From: Thaumasiovibrio sp047250365
GTDB taxonomy: Bacteria; Pseudomonadota; Gammaproteobacteria; Enterobacterales; Vibrionaceae
DNA: 64,000 nucleotides
Direction: 5' to 3'
Assembly (NCBI RefSeq): GCF_047250365.1
Contig: NZ_JBLBVL010000002.1
Coordinates: 372,001 to 436,000 of the forward strand
Under the pieces are notes generated by a model. The model worked only from the letters and a program-made list of their open reading frames with translations. It was not told where the DNA came from and did not search any database. Numbering within the stretch: the stretch's first letter is position 1; every line of letters begins with the position of its first letter. Shown here piece by piece: positions 17,276 through 26,981 of the stretch. Position numbers and translations under genes: made by a program.

Positions 17276-18535
17276 TTAAAATTCTTTCTTTAGCCAATTA
17301 GTAACACGCTTCCACACTGGTACCACTACCGAGGTGCGGGGTTCAACATCCAACGCATCATATAATTGACTTTCCTTACCGTAGTGCAGTAATCCCACTG
17401 CCGTAGCGTAACTCGGGGATTTCACATATTCCGTCAGCCCATTAAGACCAATTGGTTGACCTAAACGGACTTGATTACGGAATACGCGTTCGGCACTTTC
17501 GACCAAACCATCAATTTGTGCAGCGCCTCCAGTTAACACCACGCCTGCCGCTAAGTGATGTTTATGACCAGCACTGCGCATTTGTTCTTCTACTGCGACA
17601 AGCTTTTGTTTAACTAATCCCAGCAGTTCACTGTATCTCGGCTCTATAACTTCAGCCAGTGTTTGACTCTGTAAACTACGGGAAGGGCGCCCACCAACAC
17701 TGGGAACATCCACTTTCGCATCTTTACTGACCAACTCACTCAGTGCGCACCCAAATTTTACTTTTATCTCTTCGGCATTACTCGGCGGGGTGCCAAAAGC
17801 GTACGCAATATCGCTGGTGACAGCATTACCGGCATAAGGTATCACCTCTGCATGACGCAGTGCCCCTCCGCTCCATACCGCCATATCCATGGTACCACCA
17901 CCAATATCAACGACACACACACCAAGCTCTTTTTCGTCATCAGTTAGCACTGCATAACTCGATGCCAACCCCGAAAAAATAAGTTGATCAACATGTAAAC
18001 CACATCGCTCAACCGCTTTTTCAATGTTTCTTGCCATGTCTTTGTGGCAAGTTATCATATGTACACTCGCCTGCATTCTCACACCAGACAAGCCTACCGG
18101 ATTTTTAATGCCTTCTTGATAATCAATCGCAAAATCTTGAGGTATAATATGCAATGTGCGCAGCTCATCACTCAACTTTACTGATTTTGCGGTGTGAATC
18201 ACACTCTCGACATCCTCTTGCGTCACTTCTTTATCAGAAATGGGCACCATCCCCTTTTCAGACAAGCAGTTAATATGCTTACCGGACAAGGATAAAAATA
18301 CCGATGCTATCTGACAGTCTGCGATCAATTCCGCTTTTTCAATCGCACGTTGTACCGACTTTTCGACAGACTCAAGGTCATTGACGCCGCCTTTGTCCAT
18401 TCCTCGTGACGGGCTATCACCATGGCCTATGATATTGATAGTGTCGTCGGGCAACACTTCTCCAACCAATGCTGTGACCTTTGAAGTGCCAATATCTAAC
18501 CCAACAATTAATTGCTTATCCGTTGACTTGGTCAT
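17276..18535 (-). CDS. ftsA: Cell division protein FtsA
   Basis: Actin-like ATPase that tethers FtsZ to the membrane and recruits later divisome proteins. The 419-residue protein has the nucleotide-binding VGLDIGTSKVTALVGE (residues 10-25), the 1C SHS2 subdomain, VVDIGGGTMDMAV, and a C-terminal amphipathic helix VPVWKRVTNWLKKEF that inserts in the membrane. Lies 11 bp downstream of ftsQ and 34 bp upstream of ftsZ. Confidence 0.98.
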   Translation of the reverse strand: MTKSTDKQLIVGLDIGTSKVTALVGEVLPDDTINIIGHGDSPSRGMDKGGVNDLESVEKSVQRAIEKAELIADCQIASVFLSLSGKHINCLSEKGMVPISDKEVTQEDVESVIHTAKSVKLSDELRTLHIIPQDFAIDYQEGIKNPVGLSGVRMQASVHMITCHKDMARNIEKAVERCGLHVDQLIFSGLASSYAVLTDDEKELGVCVVDIGGGTMDMAVWSGGALRHAEVIPYAGNAVTSDIAYAFGTPPSNAEEIKVKFGCALSELVSKDAKVDVPSVGGRPSRSLQSQTLAEVIEPRYSELLGLVKQKLVAVEEQMRSAGHKHHLAAGVVLTGGAAQIDGLVESAERVFRNQVRLGQPIGLNGLTEYVKSPSYATAVGLLHYGKESQLYDALDVEPRTSVVVPVWKRVTNWLKKEF

Positions 18536-18546
18536 GCTGTCTCTTA

Positions 18547-19290
18547 TTATTGTTGCTGTTGTGGCGTCCAGCCCACCGCTGCTCCGGTGTCATAGCGCAA
18601 GTCCACATACTCTATCCCTTTATCACTGTTTAACAATTCAGGATAAAGCGTTAAAAATCGTTCAATGCGCTCCATGATTGAGCGCCGTCCAAGCTCAAGT
18701 CGAATACCATTCTCTAACTCTATTCGCCATGATCTACGCGAATTTAGTGCCACATCGGTAACTATTAGCCCATAAGGTTCAAGTCGCTGCTGTACCGCTT
18801 TCCATTGCTCCATCACTGTATGGCTACTGCCTTCCGGCCCCGCCAACATCACTAAGCTATCTAATGCATCAGAGCGAGCAACAAAAACTTCACCATAATG
18901 ATTGAGCAGTGCATCACCATGCCAGCGTGCTAATGGCTTATGTTCGACTAAATAGATTTTTAATGTATCGGGCCACTGTTTACGTACAGCTGCACTGGAT
19001 ACCCAAGGAAGTGCTTCTATCGCGGTTTGAATCTCCGTGACATCCTGAGTCATAAAACTGCCCAGATCACCTACCTGTAATATCGCCTCACGAACATCGT
19101 CCGTTGCCAAGTAGGTTAGCTCTCCCTGTACAATAAGATTAGCTAACGGTAGCCGATTTGCATCAGTCATCCACTGAATAACCGCGGCAATCAACCCACC
19201 AATAAGCACTACAACCAGCGCAAAAAAACTCAATGAGCCATAATGTTGCCAATTTACAGGGCCTTCTGGTGTTCTTGCTATCTCTGTCAT
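18547..19290 (-). CDS. ftsQ: Cell division protein FtsQ
   Basis: Bitopic membrane protein that bridges early and late divisome proteins with FtsB and FtsL. The 247-residue protein has a short cytoplasmic N-terminus, one membrane helix (about residues 17-40), a POTRA domain starting near LIVQGELTYLATDDVREAI, and the beta domain ending YVDLRYDTGAAVGW. It is separated from murC by 180 bp, the place where ddl sits in enterics, and has its own promoter candidate there. Confidence 0.95.
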   Translation of the reverse strand: MTEIARTPEGPVNWQHYGSLSFFALVVVLIGGLIAAVIQWMTDANRLPLANLIVQGELTYLATDDVREAILQVGDLGSFMTQDVTEIQTAIEALPWVSSAAVRKQWPDTLKIYLVEHKPLARWHGDALLNHYGEVFVARSDALDSLVMLAGPEGSSHTVMEQWKAVQQRLEPYGLIVTDVALNSRRSWRIELENGIRLELGRRSIMERIERFLTLYPELLNSDKGIEYVDLRYDTGAAVGWTPQQQQ

Positions 19291-19338
19291 GCACTCCGCT
19301 TCACATGTTTACGTGGCAGAGCCGCCAAAAGTGGACCG

Positions 19339-19367
19339 ATTATACCGACCGAATTGACGCTCTCCAA
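19339..19367 (-). promoter_or_regulatory. Candidate internal promoter for ftsQAZ
   Basis: On the minus strand a perfect TATAAT (19339-19344) lies 17 bases from TTGGAG (19362-19367). It is about 50 bp before the ftsQ start inside the 180-bp murC-ftsQ gap, a natural place for extra ftsQAZ transcription. Confidence 0.65.
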
Positions 19368-19470
19368 CTATTGTAATGCTATTCCACCAATTTAGTGCAA
19401 ACAAACTAACGTTTTTTGTTGATTTAATCTTCACATTTCACAAATTTGATAGTGTCATAAGCTCAATCAC

Positions 19471-20937
19471 TTACACTTCCTTCTGTTGCATATTTGTGAT
19501 GTTCAATTCTAAATCCGTTAATTCACGGGCAACTTTACCAATATCTCCGGCGCCTTGCGTCAGAACTAAATCATTATCTTGAATAATATTGGCCAGTGTT
19601 GCAGGTAAGTTCGCTCTATCTGCAACAAAGATTGGATCTATCTTGCCACGATTACGAATGGTACGGCACAATGCACGTCCATCCGCACCAGGAATTGGAT
19701 CCTCGCCTGCCGCGTAAACATCTAACATTAGCAGCACGTCAACTTTATCAAGGACATTAGCAAAGTCATCATAGAGATCACGAGTCCTGCTATAGCGATG
19801 TGGTTGGAATACCATAACTAAACGCTTATCTGGCCAACCCGCACGTGCGGCCGCGATGGTAACATCAACTTCACTCGGATGATGGCCGTAATCATCAACC
19901 AACATGACTTGACCATTGCCACTCGCAAACTCACCCATGCAGTCAAAGCGACGACCTGTTCCGCCAAAAATCGCCAATGCACGCAAAATGGCATTATCAT
20001 CAACCTCTTCTTCTGTCGCCACCGCAATCGCTGCTGCTGCATTCAGAGCATTATGTCGACCTGGTACATTTAACGTAATATTCAGCGTCGGCTTATCACG
20101 TCGCTCGACAGAAAAGTGTCCTTGGTGGCCTTCCTGACGATAGTGGCTAATCCGTACATCAGCATCTGCTGAGAAGCCATAAGTGACGACTTGGCGTGCA
20201 ATTTGTGGAATCAACTCTCTAACCACAGGATCATCAATACATACCACTGCTAGACCATAAAACGGCAAATTATGCAGAAAATCTATAAATGTTTGTTTCA
20301 AAACATTAAAATCCCCACCATATGTGTCCATATGATCCGCTTCGATATTGGTGACGATGCTAACCATTGGTTGCAAATGCAAAAACGATGCATCACTTTC
20401 ATCAGCTTCCGCAATCAAATAGCGACTAGAGCCTAAACGAGCATTAGTCCCTGCGCTCTTAACCAAACCACCGTTAACAAATGTTGGATCCAATCCCGCT
20501 TCGGAGTAGATCTGCGTAACCATCGCAGTAGTGGTCGTCTTGCCGTGTGTGCCAGCTACCGCTATCCCGTGACGGTAACGCATCAGCTCTGCCAGCATTT
20601 CAGCACGGCGAACAACCGGAATTCGCATTTCACGGGCAGCCACTAACTCAGGGTTAGTCTGATCAATCGCTGTCGATACCACGACAACACTCGCACCTTG
20701 AATATTGCTCGGTTGATGACCAATAAAAACCTGCGCCCCTTTACTCTCTAAACGGGCGGTGACCGGATTGGCCGCAATATCAGATCCACTGATCTGATAC
20801 CCTTCGTTAATCAATACTTCAGCAATACCACTCATGCCGGCGCCACCAATACCCACAAAGTGGATCCGCTTTACCCGACGCATCTCTGGCACCATGGTTC
20901 TAATTTTTGCTAATTGTTGATTATCGAGGTTGCCCAT
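19471..20937 (-). CDS. murC: UDP-N-acetylmuramate--L-alanine ligase MurC
   Basis: First amino-acid-adding ligase of peptidoglycan precursor synthesis. The 488-residue protein has the N-terminal Rossmann segment IHFVGIGGAGMSGIAEVL, the ATP loop VAGTHGKTTTTAMV near residue 125, and VDDYGHHPSEVD, all diagnostic of MurC. Starts 13 bp after murG ends. No ddl follows, so D-Ala-D-Ala ligase must be encoded elsewhere. Confidence 0.97.
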   Translation of the reverse strand: MGNLDNQQLAKIRTMVPEMRRVKRIHFVGIGGAGMSGIAEVLINEGYQISGSDIAANPVTARLESKGAQVFIGHQPSNIQGASVVVVSTAIDQTNPELVAAREMRIPVVRRAEMLAELMRYRHGIAVAGTHGKTTTTAMVTQIYSEAGLDPTFVNGGLVKSAGTNARLGSSRYLIAEADESDASFLHLQPMVSIVTNIEADHMDTYGGDFNVLKQTFIDFLHNLPFYGLAVVCIDDPVVRELIPQIARQVVTYGFSADADVRISHYRQEGHQGHFSVERRDKPTLNITLNVPGRHNALNAAAAIAVATEEEVDDNAILRALAIFGGTGRRFDCMGEFASGNGQVMLVDDYGHHPSEVDVTIAAARAGWPDKRLVMVFQPHRYSRTRDLYDDFANVLDKVDVLLMLDVYAAGEDPIPGADGRALCRTIRNRGKIDPIFVADRANLPATLANIIQDNDLVLTQGAGDIGKVARELTDLELNITNMQQKEV

Positions 20938-20950
20938 TACATTTCTCTCA

Positions 20951-22015
20951 TTATTTTGCTAGCGATGATATTACATCTGCGACCTGACGGTCAGCATCGA
21001 TGATCGCCATATTTCGTGCTCGATTTGCCATCTTCAGCAAACGGTCACGGTTTAATAGTGTTAACTGCTCAGCCAGTTTTTCTACTGTCAGTTCTGGTTG
21101 TTCAATCATTACCGCTGCGCCCGCATCGACTAAATAGTCTGCATTCAATGCTTGCTGGCGGTCTTTATGCATAAAGGGCACAAATACGGCGCCCAATCCG
21201 GCAGCTGCCAATTCAGAGACAGTCAACGCGCCTGAACGACAAACGACCACGTCAGCCCACGCGTAAGCCTCTGCAACATCATCAATAAACTCGGTTACGG
21301 TTACGTCACAGCCTGCCTCTTGATAGGCTTGCTCTACACTCGACTGATTTCCGCTGCCAGCCTGATGGCGAACGACAACATTGTTGCCTAGCAACGCCGC
21401 AGATTGAGGTACGATTTGGTTTAGAATACGTGCACCTTGACTGCCGCCCATAACTAATACACGTAATGCTCCGTCACGCTGTGCAAAGCGTTGGTTCGGT
21501 TCTGGCAGAGCGACCACATCTTGTCGAACTGGATTGCCGACCACAGGGCTCGCTGGAAATGCGCCAGGAAATGCTTGCAAAACGGCTTTGGCAAATTTTG
21601 CTAACCATTGATTGGTTAACCCTGCCACCGCATTTTGTTCATGTAAAATGACCGGGACACCTGATAGCCACGCCGCGACCCCGCCCGGGCCACTGACATA
21701 CCCGCCCATGCCCAACACAGCATCCGGTTGAAATCTGTCGATATGCTTTTTGGCCTGCCAAATAGCACCCAAGATTTGAAATGGTGCCCCAATCAAGCGT
21801 CTAATACCTTGACCTCGTAACCCTTTCACACGAATAAAATCAATCTCTATTCCATGTTTAGGCACCAATTGTGCTTCCATTCTGTCTGCCGTACCTAGCC
21901 AGCGGATCTCCCAACCTTGCTCTTTAAGATAAGTCGCGACGGCTAACCCAGGAAAGACATGCCCACCGGTTCCACCAGCCATTACTAAGAGGCGTTTACT
22001 CTTTTTCTCTGTCAT
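20951..22015 (-). CDS. murG: Undecaprenyl-PP-MurNAc-pentapeptide GlcNAc transferase MurG
   Basis: Peripheral membrane glycosyltransferase that converts lipid I to lipid II. The 354-residue GT28 protein starts MTEKKSKRLLVMAGGTGGHV with the glycine-rich loop, then GMGGYVSGPGG, HEQNAVAGLTN and the donor-site GGSQGARILN and RSGALTVSELAA. The open frame runs further upstream, but this ATG fits the family and overlaps the end of ftsW by 20 bp, indicating translational coupling. Confidence 0.97.
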   Translation of the reverse strand: MTEKKSKRLLVMAGGTGGHVFPGLAVATYLKEQGWEIRWLGTADRMEAQLVPKHGIEIDFIRVKGLRGQGIRRLIGAPFQILGAIWQAKKHIDRFQPDAVLGMGGYVSGPGGVAAWLSGVPVILHEQNAVAGLTNQWLAKFAKAVLQAFPGAFPASPVVGNPVRQDVVALPEPNQRFAQRDGALRVLVMGGSQGARILNQIVPQSAALLGNNVVVRHQAGSGNQSSVEQAYQEAGCDVTVTEFIDDVAEAYAWADVVVCRSGALTVSELAAAGLGAVFVPFMHKDRQQALNADYLVDAGAAVMIEQPELTVEKLAEQLTLLNRDRLLKMANRARNMAIIDADRQVADVISSLAK

Positions 22016-23210
22016 TTTTGTCACTACTGTCTTTGTGCAACTTATCCATTGCAGCAATACGCTGCTCATGATCAATTCGCAACAGCAGTGCGACCGCTGT
22101 TGCCATTACAAATAAACTGGAGCCACCGTAGCTGATCAGTGGCAACGTTAAGCCTTTGGTGGGCAGCAAGCCGGATGCAGCGCCGACATTGACTAACGTT
22201 TGAAATGCAAACAAAAATGCAAGACCGATAGCAATATAACCACCGAAGAGCAGCCCACTCTCCATGCTACGACGACCAATCACTAACGCTTTATAAACGA
22301 GAGCAAAGAGCAAAAACAAAACAAAACAGACCCCAACCAAACCAAGCTCTTCTGCCAAAACAGAAAACACAAAGTCGGTATGCGCTTCGGGCAAGTACTC
22401 AAGTTTTTGAATCGAATTTCCTAGTCCCTGCCCCAACCAGTCGCCACGACCAAATGCCATCAACGATTGTGTTAGCTGATAACCACTTCCATATGGATCA
22501 CTCCACGGATCCATAAAAGAAACCAGACGTTGCATGCGATAAGGGGCAGCAACAATCATCCCCCCCACAGCCAGCCCTGCCGCCATTAGCAGCATGATAA
22601 ACTGCCACAGTTTAGCGCCGGCCATAAACAACATGCCAATGGTGATCACCAGCATCACAACAAAAGAGCCAAAGTCGGGCTGCACCAATAATAGCGCGCC
22701 CATAATGGCTAACACTGCCATCGGCTTAAAAAAACCACTGTAAAAATTATTACGCACCGCTTCATGTCGGCGAACGAGATAGCCGGCTAAAAAGACCAGC
22801 AGCGAGAGTTTGGCCAACTCAGCAGGCTGTAAGTTAAACAGCCCCAACGGGATCCAGCGCGTCGCGCCGTTCACAGAACGCCCAACAAGTAGCACTACAA
22901 CCAATAAGATTAGTGAGATCAACAATAACGGGGCGCTAAATTGTTGCCAACGAGCGAGCGGGATCTGCACTATCACTGAGCCGATAATCAGCGCCCCCAA
23001 TAAAAAGACCCCATGTCGGATAGCAAAGTAGAGCGGTTGGCCAGTTAAGCGGCTAGCGACAGGCTCAGACGCCGAGGTCACCATGACAATTCCGACAATC
23101 ATTAAAGAGAAAATTAACCACAGTAGCTGGCGATCATACCAACACGGCGTAGCTGGCTCTCGAAACCAGCGTTGTCCTTTTGCTGTGACCATCGCGAGTG
23201 ACTCCATCAT
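21996..23210 (-). CDS. ftsW: Septal peptidoglycan glycosyltransferase FtsW
   Basis: SEDS-family polymerase working with FtsI (PBP3) to make septal glycan strands. The 404-residue protein has about ten membrane helices, the large loop with LVSFMDPWSDPYGSGYQL, and the SEDS signature GLGNSIQKLEYLPEAHTDF with the catalytic-loop Asp, ending GLTLPLISYGGSSL. Its ATG overlaps the murD stop codon (ATGA). Confidence 0.97.
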   Translation of the reverse strand: MMESLAMVTAKGQRWFREPATPCWYDRQLLWLIFSLMIVGIVMVTSASEPVASRLTGQPLYFAIRHGVFLLGALIIGSVIVQIPLARWQQFSAPLLLISLILLVVVLLVGRSVNGATRWIPLGLFNLQPAELAKLSLLVFLAGYLVRRHEAVRNNFYSGFFKPMAVLAIMGALLLVQPDFGSFVVMLVITIGMLFMAGAKLWQFIMLLMAAGLAVGGMIVAAPYRMQRLVSFMDPWSDPYGSGYQLTQSLMAFGRGDWLGQGLGNSIQKLEYLPEAHTDFVFSVLAEELGLVGVCFVLFLLFALVYKALVIGRRSMESGLLFGGYIAIGLAFLFAFQTLVNVGAASGLLPTKGLTLPLISYGGSSLFVMATAVALLLRIDHEQRIAAMDKLHKDSSDKNDREKE

Positions 23211-24541
23211 GCCGATACAGTTTTCCCACTATAGTGCTTTGCCAACTGGGTAAAGTGTTCGCCACGCAACATAAAGTTACCAAACTGATCGAGACTGGCG
23301 CAGGCTGGTGACAGTAAGACCATATCCCCGTGTTGAACACGAGAACTCAGCAAAGCCATTGCTTCATCCATTGTCTCGGTTTGCACACTATTTGCGGTTA
23401 AAGGCATGAAAGCATCCGCATCGCGCCCATAGCAATAGAGGGTGACATCAAGCCTACCAAGAATCGGAGCTAAAGCAGAAAAATCAGCACCTTTACCATC
23501 GCCACCGACGAGCAAATGTAGATGGCCGTCCAACACTAAGCCATCCAACGCTGCTTGGGTACTCGCCATATTGGTTGCTTTTGAGTCGTTAACCCAACGA
23601 ACCCCATTCCCTGCCGCAACCAGCTGACAGCGATGTGGCAAGCCGCCATAATGGCGCATCGCACGGACAGCGCCAGCACGAGAAAAACCGACTGCATCGG
23701 CCAGCGCTAACGCAGCTAAACAGTTAGCGACGTTGTGTCGTCCCACCAGAGCCACCTCAGAGCAAGCAAGTACTGGCTTACCGTGTGCCATCAACCATTC
23801 GCACCCATCCTGCATTGAAACTGAGTATTGGCTCAGCTCAAAGCCAAACGTACGTATAGGAAGTAGCGGGTTGCTTGGCCATGTGGCTGACTCCTTTTGG
23901 TTTACAACGGCCAATGCTGCATGCTTAAAAATGCGCTGTTTCGCATTCGCATACGCATCAAAATCAGCGTAACGATCCATATGATCTTCGCTCAAATTTA
24001 AATACGCTGCCGCAGTCAACGCAAGGGTCGAGGTGGTTTCTAACTGAAAACTCGACAACTCCAAGATATAAACATCATGCCCCTGCACCAAGAGATCCAG
24101 AGCTGGTGTGCCGATATTACCCCCCACACCCACACTCACTCCAGATGCTTTGCCCATCTCACCCAGCAAACTGGTCACTGTACTCTTTCCGTTTGAGCCA
24201 GTAATGCCCACCACAGGCTTATCACATGCCCAAGCAAAGAGTTCAATATCACCCACAATCGGGATGCCAGCTTGCGCAGCCTGTTGCAACTCTGGCGTTG
24301 CTAAAGCGATGCCTGGACTTGCAACGATAAGATCAGCAGCCAAGAGCCACTCCATCTGCCAACTTCCGCTACAAAGCTCTACCCCGTGCGGTAATTGCTC
24401 AACGCCAGGAGGCTGCGCTCGTGTATCAATGATCCGAATATCTAGCGTCTTTTCTCTACGCAAAAGATGACGAATAACAGAGAGCCCGGTGATACCGAGC
24501 CCAATAACAACAACCCTGTCGATCGCAGTCCATTTATTCAT
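23207..24541 (-). CDS. murD: UDP-N-acetylmuramoyl-L-alanine--D-glutamate ligase MurD
   Basis: Adds D-glutamate to the growing muropeptide in the cytoplasm. The 444-residue protein starts MNKWTAIDRVVVIGLGITGL, with the ATP loop GITGSNGKSTVTSLLGEM near residue 115, LNLSEDHMDRY, and LPHRCQLVAAGNGVRWVNDS. The start ATG overlaps the mraY stop by one base; a longer upstream frame inside mraY is not the family N-terminus. Confidence 0.97.
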   Translation of the reverse strand: MNKWTAIDRVVVIGLGITGLSVIRHLLRREKTLDIRIIDTRAQPPGVEQLPHGVELCSGSWQMEWLLAADLIVASPGIALATPELQQAAQAGIPIVGDIELFAWACDKPVVGITGSNGKSTVTSLLGEMGKASGVSVGVGGNIGTPALDLLVQGHDVYILELSSFQLETTSTLALTAAAYLNLSEDHMDRYADFDAYANAKQRIFKHAALAVVNQKESATWPSNPLLPIRTFGFELSQYSVSMQDGCEWLMAHGKPVLACSEVALVGRHNVANCLAALALADAVGFSRAGAVRAMRHYGGLPHRCQLVAAGNGVRWVNDSKATNMASTQAALDGLVLDGHLHLLVGGDGKGADFSALAPILGRLDVTLYCYGRDADAFMPLTANSVQTETMDEAMALLSSRVQHGDMVLLSPACASLDQFGNFMLRGEHFTQLAKHYSGKTVSA

Positions 24542-25623
24542 TAACGTACCTTCAACGTTGCCAGCGCGATCAGTACCAGCATCAAGGTAATAATCCAAAA
24601 ACGGACAATAACACGCGGCTCTGGCCAGCCTTTTAGTTCATAATGGTGATGAATTGGCGCCATACGGAAAATCCGTTGACCACGCAGTTTATAAGAACCA
24701 ACCTGCAAGATAACGGAGACGGTTTCCATCACGAAAACCCCACCCATGATCACCAACAGTAACTCTTGTCGAACTAACACTGCAATCGTTCCGAGTGCAC
24801 CACCAAGCGCAAGTGAACCCACATCACCCATAAAGACTTGAGCTGGGTAGGTGTTAAACCACAAAAAGCCTAATCCGGCACCCACAATCGCGGTACAGAC
24901 AACGACCAATTCACTCGCATCACGCAAGTAAGGGATATGTAGGTAGTTAGCAAAATTTACGTTACCCGTCGCCCAAGCAACAAACGCCATACCACCCGCG
25001 ACCATAACCGTCGGCATGATCGCCAAGCCATCAAGGCCATCAGTCAAGTTAACGGCATTGCTGGTACCAACAATAACAAAATAGGTAAAGACAATATAAA
25101 ACAAGCCCAGCTGCGGCATGATATCTTTAAAGAACGGCACCACCAGTTGTGTTGCCACCGTATCCTGCCCGTGCCAATAAAGTGCAAACGCCACGACGAG
25201 CGCAATCACTGACTGCCAAAAGTACTTCCAACGCGCAACGAGACCATCGGTATTCTTACGCACCACTTTGCGATAATCATCAACAAAGCCGACAGCGCCA
25301 TAACCAAGCAGTACGGTTAATACCGCCCAAACATACGGATTGGATAAATCGGCCCACAACAACACGGTAATGGTAATGGCGGCCAATATCATCACCCCGC
25401 CCATCGTTGGGGTGCCACGCTTACTAAAGTGAGATTCAGGCCCGTCATGACGCACGACTTGGCCTATCTGTAACATCTGTAAACGTGCAATTAAGCGTGG
25501 GCCCATCCACAATGACATTATCAATGCGGTCAATATGCTGACAATCGCTCGAAAAGTCAGGTATTCAAATAGGCGGAAAAACGGTACATACTGCTCTAAC
25601 AGCCCCGCTAACCAAAAAATCAT
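24541..25623 (-). CDS. mraY: Phospho-N-acetylmuramoyl-pentapeptide transferase MraY
   Basis: Transfers phospho-MurNAc-pentapeptide to undecaprenyl phosphate, making lipid I. The 360-residue protein, equal to E. coli length, has ten membrane helices, KRGTPTMGGVMIL near residue 70, GFVDDYRKVVRKNTDGL with the catalytic aspartates near 115, NLTDGLDGLAI, and the histidine-rich MAPIHHHYELKGW. Overlaps murF by four bases (ATGA type). Confidence 0.98.
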   Translation of the reverse strand: MIFWLAGLLEQYVPFFRLFEYLTFRAIVSILTALIMSLWMGPRLIARLQMLQIGQVVRHDGPESHFSKRGTPTMGGVMILAAITITVLLWADLSNPYVWAVLTVLLGYGAVGFVDDYRKVVRKNTDGLVARWKYFWQSVIALVVAFALYWHGQDTVATQLVVPFFKDIMPQLGLFYIVFTYFVIVGTSNAVNLTDGLDGLAIMPTVMVAGGMAFVAWATGNVNFANYLHIPYLRDASELVVVCTAIVGAGLGFLWFNTYPAQVFMGDVGSLALGGALGTIAVLVRQELLLVIMGGVFVMETVSVILQVGSYKLRGQRIFRMAPIHHHYELKGWPEPRVIVRFWIITLMLVLIALATLKVR

Positions 25624-26981
25624 TGCACAGTCTCCTGCAACGCAGCGACGACTTCTTCCATCTGTGAACTACGGCCACCTTTGACCAACACAGTGACAGA
25701 TTGAGTCGACATTGACGCTAGCTTGTCTTTTAAAAAATGAATCAAGTGTTGCTTATGCTCAAAATGGTGTCCTCCGGTCGCTGAACTTATCGCTCGGCTC
25801 TCCACACCATAAGTGAGAATCATATCAAAATGCTTTTCAGCCGCGTATTCTGCAACATTTTGATGCAAATGGGCACTCTCATTACCGAGTTCTTTCATAT
25901 CACCGAGCACAAGTACACGCTGCCCTTGATAATTTGCCAATAAATCGATCGCTGCTTTAACTGCGGCGACGCTGGCATTATAGGTATCATCAATAACCGT
26001 TAAGGTATCGGTCAAACGCTCAGCATGTACACGTCCTTTAACGTCACTTTTTACCATTAATCCAGCACGGATCTCTGACAAACTTGCCCCTGCCTGTTGC
26101 GCCAACGCAGCGGCTGCCAATGCATTCGCGATATTATGTTGACCCGGAATAGACAACTGAACGGCAATAACACCTTGCGGAGAATGCAAATTAAACGAAG
26201 GGATCGCCGCTTCATCCATCGATATACCCGTCGCGTAATAATCCGCTTGCGTATCATTCACAGAAAAGGTGAGAACACGATGCGTCGCCAAGCCTTTCTG
26301 CCAACACGTTAAGTCATGGCTGTCTCGGTTAACAATGGCAATGCCATCCGCGGTCAAACCGTGAAATATTTCGCCTTTCGCCTTCGCTACGCCTTGCATA
26401 GAACCGAAGCCCTCAAGATGCGCTTCGGCTAAATTGTTGATCAACGCCACCTGTGGCTTAACTAAGCGTGTTGTATAGTCAATCTCACCGAGATGATTAG
26501 CTCCCAGCTCGATCACGGCATATTTATGTTGCGGCGTTAAGCGTAGTAACGTTAACGGGACACCAATATCATTATTAAAGTTCCCGGCCGTGGCCAGCAC
26601 ATTGGCTTGTTCGGAAAGAATTGAGGCAGTCATCTCTTTTACCGTGGTTTTCCCGCAGCTTCCCGTCAACGCTAACGTAAAGGGAGCTAACTCGGTACGT
26701 AACCAAGCGCCCAGTTGCCCTAGTGCAAGGCGGGTATCTTTCACCACCAGCTGCGCAATGGGGTACGGCATTTCACGTTCAACTAGAACAGCACTGGCTC
26801 CGGCTTGTTGCGCATTTTCGATAAAATCATGTGCATCAAAGCGTTCACCTTTTAATGCCACAAATAAGCAACCTGATGCCAGTTGGCGTGTATCGGTTGA
26901 AACAGCGTCAATGGTACAGTCTTGCCCAATTAGCTCTGCTCCAAGGGCTTCACTCAATGTACGTAAAGAGACCGCTATCAT
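25620..26981 (-). CDS. murF: UDP-MurNAc-tripeptide--D-Ala-D-Ala ligase MurF
   Basis: Completes the cytoplasmic UDP-MurNAc-pentapeptide. The 453-residue protein has the ATP loop ALTGSCGKTTVKEMTASI near residue 110, the lysine-bearing NAEAHLEGFGS-type segment, and VIDDTYNASVAAVKAAIDLL. Here the P-loop has a cysteine (GSCGKT) where many Mur ligases have N or H, as in some MurF proteins. Overlaps both neighbours by four bases. Confidence 0.97.
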   Translation of the reverse strand: MIAVSLRTLSEALGAELIGQDCTIDAVSTDTRQLASGCLFVALKGERFDAHDFIENAQQAGASAVLVEREMPYPIAQLVVKDTRLALGQLGAWLRTELAPFTLALTGSCGKTTVKEMTASILSEQANVLATAGNFNNDIGVPLTLLRLTPQHKYAVIELGANHLGEIDYTTRLVKPQVALINNLAEAHLEGFGSMQGVAKAKGEIFHGLTADGIAIVNRDSHDLTCWQKGLATHRVLTFSVNDTQADYYATGISMDEAAIPSFNLHSPQGVIAVQLSIPGQHNIANALAAAALAQQAGASLSEIRAGLMVKSDVKGRVHAERLTDTLTVIDDTYNASVAAVKAAIDLLANYQGQRVLVLGDMKELGNESAHLHQNVAEYAAEKHFDMILTYGVESRAISSATGGHHFEHKQHLIHFLKDKLASMSTQSVTVLVKGGRSSQMEEVVAALQETVQ

